Source: Phormidesmis sp963710175 (GTDB lineage: Bacteria > Cyanobacteriota > Cyanobacteriia > Phormidesmidales > Phormidesmidaceae). From it: a stretch of DNA of 64,000 nucleotides. Where the stretch lies: NCBI GenBank assembly GCA_963710175.1, contig CAVPZC010000001.1:1426001-1490000 (forward strand), read 5' to 3'. Each line of letters opens with the position of its first letter. The stretch's first letter is position 1. Positions 49,768-59,442 of the stretch are shown piece by piece. The translations under genes were made by a program, and so were the position numbers. Below the pieces are notes generated by a model, which worked only from the letters and a program-made list of their open reading frames with translations, did not search any database and was not told the DNA's origin.

Positions 49768-52700
49768 TTGCACTCAGATCAATCCCCAGGGCCTCAGTCG
49801 CCTCGTCTGTACTCGCTTTTGCTCAAGGCTGGCGCTGGTCTGGGAACGGTGGTTTTAATCGGTGGCGCGGTTTTTGTGGTTTGGGGCGATCGCATCATCA
49901 CAGAAAGAATTTTGCCGCGAATAGAAGTCGCTATCGAAGACGCGGTTGACCGGCCAATTAAGCTAGGCGCATCACAGGGAACTTCGCTCTGGGGCGTGCG
50001 CCTGGGAAAAACCGTCGTTCCGCCGACCGCAACAGACAAGTCCTCGGTGACGGTGGACGCAGTTGAAGTGACGATTGGATTGCGATCGCTCATCTTTCAG
50101 CGCATCATCAAGCCCCGAGTAGTTTTGGTGCGGCCTGAGGTATCGCTAGTGCAGGCAGAAGACGGCACCTGGGGCGAGCTGAGCATACCGGAGCTAGCCG
50201 AAGAAGAGAGCCGAGTTAAGTTAGAAATTCAATCGGTTGAAGTTAAAAAGGCTCAGCTGACGGCTAAGCCTTTTACAGCAGGGCGCAAGGCCGTTGTTCC
50301 TCGGGAGACAATAGCGGTAGATGAAGTCAATGGCATCGTTGAATTCTACGGTGGGGAAGAGATTAAAGAAGTCTCTTTTGACGTGGCAGGCGCAGTCGAG
50401 ACTGGCAGCTTTGACCTTGACGGTACCGCCAACCTGGACAATCGGGCCATCAGGGCAAATGTGCGCACTACAGACTTGCCCGCTGTTGGGGTGAATCCGT
50501 TTTTACCAGATTCGTTAGGGATCGGCTCAGGCACACTTAACAGCAATCTAAAGGTAGCCGCTGCGCTGACTGAAGAGAGAACGCTCGATCAATCAGCGAC
50601 CGATGTCAAAGGAACAGCCCGCTTCCAAGGTGGTGAGTTTTGGAGCCATGAACTGTCTGAGCCGATCAGCAATATTCGCAGCCAGCTTCGATTCCAGGGA
50701 CAGCAAGTCACCTTAGAAGACACCGGGCTACAGCTAGCTGACATTGTTTTAACGGCCTCAGGCGATGTGGATTTGGAAGACGGTTATGATATAACAGCTC
50801 AAATCCCTTCGGTCTCACTGGCCCAGGTGCAAACGTTAGCCGAAGCGCAGCTGCCGACTATTTTAGAAGGAGCCTTAGACGGGACGTTTCAGGTAGATAC
50901 TCAAGTGACGGGTGAGCTGAACGAGCCTCAGTTAAAAGGACGTCTCTTTAATCTGGAAGCCTTGCAGGTGGACAGGCTGAGCCTGGAAACGGTGGCCGCC
51001 GATTTTGACCTCACGCCTGACCGGTTCAACCTGAGCGAGCTGCGCGTTGTTCCTGAATCGGGTGGAACCATTGTTGCTGACGGTCGGATAGACTTAACTG
51101 ATTTAAAGAATCTTAGCTTTCAGCTGGCGGCTCAAGCTGATTTGCCCGCTGATATCTATGCCCAAACTTACGGTATCGCCATACCCGAAGCGGTTGTAGT
51201 GGGCAATTTGAGCGCGGACATAGAAGCGGCAGGTACGCTGCAAGAACAGACCGCTTTTGCCCAGTGGCGGCTATCAGAGTCTACCTTCCCAGGAACAGGG
51301 GAGATTACGCTAACAGACAATACTGTCGTATTGGACAATACTCGCCTACAGGTGGCCGATGGTACCGTCACGGCAGAGGGGGTTTTGCAGCTAGAATCGG
51401 GGGACTGGCAGGCAGCCGTAGCTACTGATAAAGTGCCGGTTGAACAGTTTACGTCTCAAGCTGAAGGGCTCTTGAGCGCAGATGTTGAAGCATTTGGCAA
51501 CCTGGATGCGCTGACTTTAGAAGAGATTCAGGCGGGGGAAGGGCGGCGATCGCCAATGCCCAAATATATCTTCCCAAAACCAACGCTCCCCTGTTAGATC
51601 GAGGGGATTGGACAACCGCTTTTGAGTGGCAGGGCGATCGCGTTGCCGTCGAATCGTTTGCAGCGCCGGGCGTGCAGGCAAACGGCACTATCGGCGTAGA
51701 CTTCACCCAATCAATCCCTATTGGCAACCTGGATCTAACCGTAGCGCTACAGTCATTTGATCTTCAGCCGCTCAACAGCTTTGCGCCGCCAAAAGTGAAA
51801 GAATACGGCGAATTATCAGGGCTGACCAGCTTCAACGGCCAGCTCTTTGGCACTTTAGAAAATCCTCAGCTAGAAGGTGACGCCAGACTCGACTATCTAG
51901 CGGTCAATCAGCTGCTGTTTGAGCCGGTGGCAGGCCCAGTTTCACTGTCTTTAGCGGGCGCAAATATAGATTTGCGAGGGCGAGAAGATCGACTTCAGCT
52001 CGTGGCGAATGGTTCTCTTGTGGAAAGTTTTCGTCAGCAGACGTTGCCCGACCTTTCTTTTGAAGTGAAAAATCAGGAGTTTGTGGCAAAAGGCTATGGA
52101 GAAGATCGTCAGCTGCACGCCGATATTGTTCAGCTGCCGCTGAGTACTCTCAATGTTCGGCCCGCTGTTCAGTATGGCTTTGGGACGGTAGCGGGGCTGC
52201 TAGATGCGAGCGTGGACGTAGGCTTCACCGATTTCTCTAATCCCACTGCCAATGGGACGCTGAGCGTTACTCAGCCGGCGCTCAATCCGGTTGAAGCTGA
52301 GCAGTTTACCGCCAGCTTTGCCTATGCCAATAGCACCGCCACCCTAGAGCAAGGCGAACTGCTCTTTGACGATAGCCGATATTTGCTGACAGGCAGCGCT
52401 AGCCTGACGCCTACCATTCAGTATGAGGGTGAACTGACGATTGCTGACGGGCGTATAGAAGATTTGGTGCCCATCGTTGAAAAGCTCGACCTGAGCGCTT
52501 TTGGACTGGAAGAGCCTCCCTCGGTATTGGGGTCGGCAGCCGATGTGACAACGCAGCCGGTAGGACTGCCCGCTGATACCTTTTTAGCCCGACTGGAAAG
52601 TTTTGTTGCTTTCAGGCAGGCACACCCCGAGGAAGAGGCTCAGCCGGGTGATTTGGTCGTGCCCAATTTGGATGAGCTGGCTGGGAAATTTACCGGCGTG

Positions 52701-54746
52701 ATTGAAGTAGCGGGGCAATCAACGGCTCTAGCCGATCTGACGGCTGACTTTAAAGTTCAAGGAGAGGGCTGGGAGTGGGGGCCTTACACGCCGCCCAATG
52801 AGTTTTTACTGAGCGGCGATGTGCAGCAGGGGACTTTTGCTGTTGAGTCTGCTGTTGTGAATGCAGGCGAAACACAGATCGACCTCTCGGGTCGCGGCAG
52901 TCTAGATCGGCTGACCGGGCGGCTTATGGTCGATAACCTGCCGGTGGAGCTAGCGGCGCTGGTGTATCCTTTACCGGCGAGGGTAGAGGGCGATTTAAGC
53001 CTGGCGACAACTTTTGGCGGAAGTTTGGCAAATCCTGTTGTTGAGGGCGAAGCCACTGTTGCGGGCGCGCAGGTCAACGGCCAGCCGATTGAACAAGTGG
53101 AGGCAGATTTCGCCTATCGCAATGCTGTTTTGCGCCTCGACAGTGAGGCGGCGGTGGTGCGCACTAACAATCCAATTACGCTTGAGGGGACTATTCCCTA
53201 CGCCCTGCCTTTTATGACGGTGCAGCCCCCCACTGAGCAGATAGATCTAACAGCGGTAGTGCCCAACAACAGCTTTGAGGTGGTCAATGCCTTGACAGAT
53301 AATCAGGTGCGTTGGGAAGGGGGCCAGGGGAGAGTTGAGGTGGCGGTTGGCGGTACTTTGTCACAGCCCGTAGTGGCGGGCCAGGCCAGTTTTAGAGATG
53401 GGACGATCAGCAGTTCTCTTTTACGCGATTCCCTGACTGATTTGAACGGTAACGTGCAGTTTGACCTTGAGCAGATAGACATTCAGCAGCTACAGGCCGC
53501 TATGGGCGATGGCCGGTTAGCCGTGACCGGGACGCTGCCGCTGCTGCCATCTGGCCAGTCGATTTTGGCGCAAGGGCTACCGGCACTGCGAGCAAAACAA
53601 GCGCCGACCAATCCTCAAAATCGCAGCGGCTTGGTGATCGCCCTCCAAGACCTGCCGGTCGACTACAGCGACATTTTGCGGGCTACCTTTGCCGGACGGG
53701 TGTTTGTGACTGGTGCGGTATTGGCACCGACTGTGAGCGGTACTGTTGAAATTGACGATGGTCAGATTCAGGCCAATCGTCTGTTGAGACAGGCCGGTTC
53801 GATTAATTTACCGACAGCAGCGGAAGTAGAAGAGGTCAATCCTTACCGGGCTGAGTATTTAGATATTGATCCGCTTGCATTACAGCCTGCTGAGCAGCCA
53901 AAGGGAATTTTAGAGCGGCTGACGCTCCAAAATTTTGAACTGGCGTTTGGCGATCGCCTGGCCATTGTCGGTTCGCCGTTCTACAACATCAGCGCCCTGG
54001 GCGATATTACCGTCAGCGGCCCGCTTACTGCGCTGCAACCCACTGGCACTATTGAACTCAAGTCGGGCTGGATCAATCTCTTCTCGACTCAGTTCAGGTT
54101 GGATTCTAGCGCACCTAATACGGCCACGTTTACGCCAGAGAATGGACTTGATCCTTTTGTTGATGTGGTGATGACAGCTCGGGTGCAAGAGGCCAATATA
54201 ACGCCAGCGCCCGGTGTGGCTGGGGGCTTTGCCAGTGCCGAAATAAATGAGAGCCCGGTAGAAACTGTTGGGAATGTTCAGTACCTCAACGTGCAGGCTA
54301 TTGCCAGAGGACCGGCGAGCGAGGTGAGCGATAGTCTGACGCTTACTAGCGATCCAGATCGCAACCAGGGAGAGCTGTTGGCCCTGGTTGGCAGCGGTGT
54401 ATTTTCGGGGTTGACGGGCGCTTCTTTGACCCAGGTGACCGAGTTTATTGGGGCGGGTAGTTTGGCTGGTTTTGGAGATCGGGTAGCGAGCGCTGTCGGG
54501 CTAGACTCTTTTAGCGTGTTTCCAACAACCGATCCCGACTCTGACAGTGCGGTTGGTATTGGCATTGGCGTAGAGGCTTCTGCTAGCCTTGGCGATAGAT
54601 TCGATATTAGCTTTCTAGATATTCTCAACAGCAGCAATCCGCCTCGGTTCGGCGTAGACTATCGATTTACAGACGAGCTAGAACTTCAGGGGTCATCTAA
54701 CCTGGAGAATACTGATTTCGAGCTGGAATATCGCATCAGATTTTAG
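49768..54746 (+). CDS. tamB: TamB-like (DUF490) inner-membrane protein, split by one frameshift
   Basis: A very long protein (about 1,660 residues if restored) begins at TTG 49768. An N-terminal membrane helix (LLKAGAGLGTVVLIGGAVFVVW, about residues 18-39) is followed by AsmA/TamB-type beta repeats. The C-terminal 400 residues carry DUF490 features (LDPFVDVVMTARVQ, LALVGSGVFSGLTGASL, FGVDYRFTDELELQGSSNLENTDFELEYRIRF). TamB spans the periplasm and supports lipid or outer-membrane protein transport. Frame 1 stops at 51597. Coding clearly continues in another frame from about 51545 (AIANAQIYLPKTNAPLLDRGDW) into the ORF ending at 54746. A single missing G in GAAGGGCGGC near 51540 would repair it, so an error is likely. 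Confidence 0.88.
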
Positions 54747-54800
54747 CTGTTCGACTGTTGTTGGTTGCCTCAAGGGATATGCTATAAACCTTTGGCAGAC

Positions 54801-54838
54801 AAAAAAACACTGTGCTTCAATAACTTAAAAGCACAGTG
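54801..54838 (-). terminator. Intrinsic terminator of the small membrane-protein gene
   Basis: The inverted repeat CACTGTGCTT (54808-54817) and AAGCACAGTG (54829-54838) gives a 10-bp stem with an 11-nt loop. On the minus strand it is followed by seven T (54807-54801). It sits 39 bp downstream of the minus-strand gene ending at 54877 and probably also blocks reading from the TamB-like gene. Confidence 0.85.
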
Positions 54839-54876
54839 CTGAACATCAGAAGAAAGCGATCGCAGATCTAGAAAAC

Positions 54877-55314
54877 TTACCGTCTAGACCGCGAAGATTT
54901 TAAATTGCGGGCCAAGCGCTTGCGCCGACTGGCAGTCCGGCGAAAACTCGGCAGGCCGATCCCAACCATTCCCAGCAGTCCCAACGGCGTTTGAGACCTG
55001 GAAGACTGAGAAAGTCCGGCTTGGGGAACGGCCTCAGAGCGCTCAGTGCGAACCTGCTGCCGATGGTCTGCCGCTACCAGCGACAGCAGACCTACCACGA
55101 GCAGCGCACTCAAGTGATTGAGAGACTTATCGACGCTCGAAGTAGGACTGTGCGGCTTATAGGTGCAGACAATAAACCAGATAAATAAACCGACCGCTAC
55201 CAGCAGCGCCAGAGTGTTGATAATTGGCGTTTGCGCAAAGGTATAGATAGCGCCCTCGGTAGGGCCATCTATGGCGCTGTTAAACTCCTCTAAAGTGGAA
55301 AATGGGCTAGACAT
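54877..55314 (-). CDS. Small membrane protein, unknown
   Basis: This 145-residue protein has two hydrophobic helices (about residues 33-50, LALLVAVGLFIWFIVCTY; and about 68-82, LSALLVVGLLSLVAA). A strongly basic C-terminus follows (SFRRTASRRKRLARNLKSSRSRR). The ribosome-binding site AAGGAGAAG fits the ATG at 55314. It starts 36 bp after the ammonium transporter gene on the same strand. The two may share a transcript that ends at the terminator at 54801-54838. I do not recognise the family. Confidence 0.65.
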   Translation of the reverse strand: MSSPFSTLEEFNSAIDGPTEGAIYTFAQTPIINTLALLVAVGLFIWFIVCTYKPHSPTSSVDKSLNHLSALLVVGLLSLVAADHRQQVRTERSEAVPQAGLSQSSRSQTPLGLLGMVGIGLPSFRRTASRRKRLARNLKSSRSRR

Positions 55315-55350
55315 ACAGAGTCTTCTCCTTATGTAGCAAGGTGGCCAACG

Positions 55351-56748
55351 CTATAGCTGCGGGCTCGCTTTTGAAACCGTAACCTCAGAGACAGGTACAG
55401 AGCCATTAGGCTCAGGCAAAATAGGATATTCTGGATAGCCCATACTGCCAAAATCGGCCATGTCCAGGCCTATGATCTCTTCCTCTTCGGGAACCCGCAG
55501 CAGATTGAGCTGCTTGAGCACAAAACTCACCCCGTACCCCGGAATAAAGCCCAGGACAATCGTGCAAACGGCAGTACCCACTAGCTGGCCGAAGAAGCCA
55601 GTCAGCGGAATGCCCTCTCCCTGTGGGTAGCCCGAGGCCATCACGCCAACGGTCATCGCACCGAGCAGTCCGCAGTAGCCGTGCACCGCAAAAGCGCCGA
55701 CCGCATCGTCAATGCCCGCTTTTTCAACTGCGCTACCGACAAAGGGCATGGTGTAAGCGCCGATGAACGCAATTAGAATGATCATCGGTGGACTGTAGAG
55801 GTCTAGCCCCGCGCCCACTGAGATAATGCCTGCAAGTCCACCCGAAATGGTGTAAAAGGGATCTGCCTTGGAAGAAATGTAAGACCCGACAATTCCGGCG
55901 CACAGGGCGAGCGTTGTATTCACCCCGACAGAAGCCAGCGTCATCGGCGTCCCGTAAATGGTAATCTCGCTCGTCTGACCCGGAACAAAGATCACGCAGG
56001 CCGCCAGAAAAGCATAGAACCCGACAAAGATGAGCATCAGGCCGACCATCGTCAGCGGCAGGTTGTGAGGCAAAATCGCTCTCGGTCGCCCGTTCTCATC
56101 AAATTTGCCAATGCGTGGCCCTAGATTGATCAAAACGCCTAGTGCGAAGAAGCCCGCCACACCGTGGAGAACAGCTGAGCAGCCAAAATCGTGATAGCCG
56201 AACTGCGTCAGGAACCAGCCGTAAGGATTCCATCCCCAGGCAGCGGCGACGACCCAGGTAAAAGAACCCAACACAACAGCTAAAATGGCGTAGGCACCCA
56301 CCCTAATGCGCTCAATCACCGCACCCGAGAGAATTGAGGCAGTTGTCATTGCGAATAGAGCAAAGGCAAACCAGAAGACACCCGTGAGATTGTCGGCGAC
56401 GTTTGGCCCCAGTGCTGGAGACCAGGGGTAAGAAGCCTGAACAAGACCCAACACTTCACCGACGACGCCCTCAGAATTAGGATCTGTCCAGGGGCCGACG
56501 ATGCCGCCCTGCAAGGGAAACAGCGGAAAAGCGTTGTAGACCCACCAGCCAAAGAAGAAGAAGGTGAGACCAATAATTGACAGGGTCAATAGGTTCTTGA
56601 CCATAGTGGCCAGAACGTTTTTAGCCCGAGATGCGCCGCCTTCGTAGGCCAAAAAGCCTACGTGGATCAGCAGCATAAAAACGGAAGCCCAGTAATAGTA
56701 GGATTCCGATACGAAAGTTGCTAGAAACTCTTGTGATTCAGGAGTCAT
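55351..56748 (-). CDS. amt: Ammonium transporter (Amt/Rh family)
   Basis: The product is about 465 residues from the ATG at 56748 (MTPESQEFLATF). The frame is open to 56799, but a later start is more usual. Eleven membrane segments are visible. The conserved histidine blocks are GCSAVLHGVAGFFALGVLINLGPR and GAFAVHGYCGLLGAMTVGV (twin His of the pore). It imports ammonium/ammonia and is normally induced under nitrogen limitation in cyanobacteria. The adjacent upstream cluster is predicted to release ammonium from amines, so this transporter may recapture it. I saw no clear NtcA GTA-N8-TAC site in the upstream gap. Confidence 0.95.
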   Translation of the reverse strand: MTPESQEFLATFVSESYYYWASVFMLLIHVGFLAYEGGASRAKNVLATMVKNLLTLSIIGLTFFFFGWWVYNAFPLFPLQGGIVGPWTDPNSEGVVGEVLGLVQASYPWSPALGPNVADNLTGVFWFAFALFAMTTASILSGAVIERIRVGAYAILAVVLGSFTWVVAAAWGWNPYGWFLTQFGYHDFGCSAVLHGVAGFFALGVLINLGPRIGKFDENGRPRAILPHNLPLTMVGLMLIFVGFYAFLAACVIFVPGQTSEITIYGTPMTLASVGVNTTLALCAGIVGSYISSKADPFYTISGGLAGIISVGAGLDLYSPPMIILIAFIGAYTMPFVGSAVEKAGIDDAVGAFAVHGYCGLLGAMTVGVMASGYPQGEGIPLTGFFGQLVGTAVCTIVLGFIPGYGVSFVLKQLNLLRVPEEEEIIGLDMADFGSMGYPEYPILPEPNGSVPVSEVTVSKASPQL

Positions 56749-57122
56749 AGACGGCTCCGGTAAGTGAGATAAGGGGAACAGTGAGACACGGCTAGGCAAA
56801 CATATATAGCTTCCGGCACTTTGCTTGATGCAGCATTACTGACTGTAAGCCATATATAGCAACAGGCAAAGTGCTCCGCGAAGCGCGAATGCATCCGCGC
56901 TTCGCTATACCTAATGCAGACTCAGCAGTCGAAAACTACCTGCGGTGAACGCTATTTACTGTGAGGTGAAGTTTTCAGCGAAAGTCTTACTGTCATAGAC
57001 TTTTGGTTGAGTTCAACGCCTGTTGGACGCCGCTTGGCTTGCTATGTCAAAGAGTATGCAACGCAGAGCGAGCATGGACTGTATTAATCAATACTGAAAA
57101 GCGATTCTGAGGCGATATTGTT
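56749..57122. other. Gap upstream of amt with a 10-bp inverted repeat
   Basis: No gene is seen. A perfect inverted repeat, GCGAAGCGCG (56878-56887) and CGCGCTTCGC (56896-56905), separated by 8 nt, resembles the short GC-rich palindromes scattered in cyanobacterial genomes and could be a hairpin. CATATATAG occurs twice nearby (around 56809 and 56850) and may contain the amt -10 region. No T-run terminator follows the small gene ending at 57123. Confidence 0.45.
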
Positions 57123-57614
57123 TCAGTTTGATTGCGGAACAATTGCTTTGAGGCTGACTTTTTCCATGAGTCTGTCTACATCTGTGCGGGCCAGGTGGAG
57201 ATCTACGACGGGCATACCTCGGGGCGAATGTCGCCAGATGAGGATCGCGATATCCGCTACCTGAGCAGGGACGGCCTGATGGTTGGGCAGATGCAAGCGG
57301 TGAGGCGGTCTGACGGTGGTTTGAGCTGTGAGCTGTGGTAGCTGGTGGGGGGCGATCGCCACAACGCTCAGCCAGTCATATTCTCTAGCCCAGACATCGG
57401 CTTGTAAAGGCGCTATCAGAGAGTCTAAAGGGCCTGGATAGGCGATGCGGAAATTGCGATCGCACAGTCTCAATACCGAACAATCCTGCCCTGCAATCAC
57501 CGTCTCTAGCGACTGAAACGGCGCTAAATAGCCCGCCGCTTCACCAAAGAGCAGCTGAGCCACCGCCAGCCCATCAACACCCGCCATATCCCACAGCCTG
57601 TAAGTTGCTGGCAT
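57123..57614 (-). CDS. Small protein partnered with the GcvT-like gene (possibly sarcosine-oxidase-gamma-like)
   Basis: The product is about 163 residues from the ATG at 57614, four bases after the end of the DUF1989-GcvT gene. A longer frame to 57677 would overlap it. The C-terminal segment (VADIAILIWRHSPRGMPVVDLHLARTDVDRLMEKV) has the strand-helix pattern seen in the C-terminus of the sarcosine oxidase gamma subunit and GcvT-related proteins. The match is weak. From its position I infer an accessory domain of the neighbouring aminomethyltransferase. It is the last gene of the cluster. Confidence 0.6.
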   Translation of the reverse strand: MPATYRLWDMAGVDGLAVAQLLFGEAAGYLAPFQSLETVIAGQDCSVLRLCDRNFRIAYPGPLDSLIAPLQADVWAREYDWLSVVAIAPHQLPQLTAQTTVRPPHRLHLPNHQAVPAQVADIAILIWRHSPRGMPVVDLHLARTDVDRLMEKVSLKAIVPQSN

Positions 57615-57618
57615 GCTG

Positions 57619-59442
57619 CTACACCCGCACCCGGCTTTTGGTCGGGTCGAAAGCGGCCAGCGGCCCGACAGTGGCACTTATTCGACGCTTAAATCCGTCG
57701 AGCAGCCCTACTTCTACAGGAGTATCAAGCTGAGCGTATTCTGGGACGACTTGAGCCATGGCAACGCTGCGCCCGAGTATAGGGGAGAACGTAGCGCTCG
57801 TAATCTGACCGATGCGCCAGCGTTCACCTTGAGCGTAAACAGCCTGCCCGTGAGCGGCGACCTCGTTACCCGCGAGTACCAGGCCCACCGCCACTCTGGG
57901 CGGATGCTGCCGAATTGCCGCTAAAGCTGCTTTACCGATAAAGTCGGTCTTTTTCATCGCCACCGTCCAGCCAATGCCCGCCTGATAGGGAGAGATCAGG
58001 TCATCAAATTCGTAGCCAGCTGCTAGCAGTCCGGCTTCAATCCGCGCCCGGTCTAGCGCAGCCATGCCCAGCGGCAGCAGACCAGCGGGTTTGCTTGCTT
58101 TCATCAATAAGTCCCAGAGCTGAGCGCCGTATCGCGGATCAACAAACAGCTCGTAGCCCAGTTCGCCGGTGTAGCCAGTGCGCGACAGCAGGATAGGAAT
58201 GTCGCCAATCTGAGCGGATTCAAACCGAAAGTAGCCTAAGCTATCGAGCGGTTCTCCTGAGGAAAGTATTGCTAGCGGCCTGAGGATATTGCGAGACTCT
58301 GGGCCTTGAAGGGCAAGATTGTGACAGCGATCGCTCACCGCCTCAATCTCTACCGCCCATCCTTGCTGCCGGGCCACCCGCCGCAGCCAGTCACCATCCG
58401 TATCGCAATTGCCCACATAGCGATAGTGCGCCGGGCCAAAGCAAAAGACAATCCCATCGTCCACAATGCCACCGTGCGGATTAAGCAGACAGCCGTAGGC
58501 AGATTGCCCTGCCGCCAGCTTCTCTACATTGCGCGAAAAAGCATACTGCAACAGTACCCGCGCATCAACGCCTGTCACCTCAAACTTGCGCAGCGCCGAG
58601 AGATCCATCAGCGCCGCTCGCTGTCTGAGCGCCCAATATTCAGCCTGATCGCCCTGATGCGCGAAGCTGCTGGGCACCCAAAAGCCGCTGTATTCGCTGA
58701 TATTGTCTGTGAGCTGACGAATGCTCGGCGTAAAGGCGCTGTCCTGCGTCAGCCGCAGCGGTAAGTCTGCCGCCACTCTTCGGCCCATTGCCCGGTCAAA
58801 AGACTGTGCTGCGTAAATGCGAACGTGAATGGGCGTCGGCTGCCAGCCGTTGGCCGAATCAATATCGTCGGGGCAAGCAGAGCTAGCGCAGAGCAGATCC
58901 TGATGCGCTTTGAGCAAAACGTAATCACCCGGACGAGACCACGATTCTTCGGCGACGACGCTGCCAGCACAGTCGATTTCGGTATTAAAGAAAAAGTTAA
59001 TCGCGGGCCAGCCGGGTCTTGCGACAATGCCGTAAGGGGCAAGCAGCCGATTAAAGTTGTCGCTACAGCTTGGGTGACCCGGATAGCCTGCGTCTTCGTA
59101 GTAGCGAGGCGTGCAGGCTAGAGAAAAACTGTCGTGACGCCCGCAGGTGTCTTGAATCACCTCCACCATCGGCTGCATAGACTGAGAGAAATATTTGCCA
59201 TGCAGCCCGGCCTGAGGATTGGCAATACCGTTCAGCGTACGGGTGACAGTGCTGTCGATCTCCAGCTGATGATGGCTCCCGGCAAAGGCGAGAAAGTCAG
59301 AGCATTGCGATCCTTCGATGTCGATGATTTGGATGTGTTGGCCCTGAGTGACGGTGTAGGCGATCGCCTGCCCTGCCTCAATCCGATACTCGGCCACGAC
59401 AGTCCCTAAGGCAGCGGGAATTCTCTCAGTCGCAACAGGCAT
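57619..59442 (-). CDS. DUF1989-GcvT fusion (urea-carboxylase-associated domain plus aminomethyltransferase)
   Basis: The product is about 607 residues from the ATG at 59442. An earlier start at 59487 would overlap the amine oxidase gene by 62 bp. Residues about 20-215 are DUF1989: GQHIQIIDIEGSQCSDFLAF, QAGLHGKYFSQ, DNFNRLLAPYG and NFFFNTEIDCAG. Residues about 235-600 are GcvT/aminomethyltransferase-like: LRQRAALMDLSALRKFEVTG, ILLSRTGYTGELGYELF, and YEFDDLISPYQAGIGWTV. GcvT domains move a methyl or methylene group from amines to tetrahydrofolate, as in sarcosine and dimethylglycine demethylation. The fusion suggests one-carbon recovery from an N-methylated amine. Confidence 0.87.
   Translation of the reverse strand: MPVATERIPAALGTVVAEYRIEAGQAIAYTVTQGQHIQIIDIEGSQCSDFLAFAGSHHQLEIDSTVTRTLNGIANPQAGLHGKYFSQSMQPMVEVIQDTCGRHDSFSLACTPRYYEDAGYPGHPSCSDNFNRLLAPYGIVARPGWPAINFFFNTEIDCAGSVVAEESWSRPGDYVLLKAHQDLLCASSACPDDIDSANGWQPTPIHVRIYAAQSFDRAMGRRVAADLPLRLTQDSAFTPSIRQLTDNISEYSGFWVPSSFAHQGDQAEYWALRQRAALMDLSALRKFEVTGVDARVLLQYAFSRNVEKLAAGQSAYGCLLNPHGGIVDDGIVFCFGPAHYRYVGNCDTDGDWLRRVARQQGWAVEIEAVSDRCHNLALQGPESRNILRPLAILSSGEPLDSLGYFRFESAQIGDIPILLSRTGYTGELGYELFVDPRYGAQLWDLLMKASKPAGLLPLGMAALDRARIEAGLLAAGYEFDDLISPYQAGIGWTVAMKKTDFIGKAALAAIRQHPPRVAVGLVLAGNEVAAHGQAVYAQGERWRIGQITSATFSPILGRSVAMAQVVPEYAQLDTPVEVGLLDGFKRRISATVGPLAAFDPTKSRVRV

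Noticed and set aside
56840..56870. A possible NtcA site (GTA-N8-TAC) upstream of amt
   Set aside because: GTAAGCCATATATAG fits only the left half-site; the right half is ATA, not TAC. Not strong enough to report as a feature.
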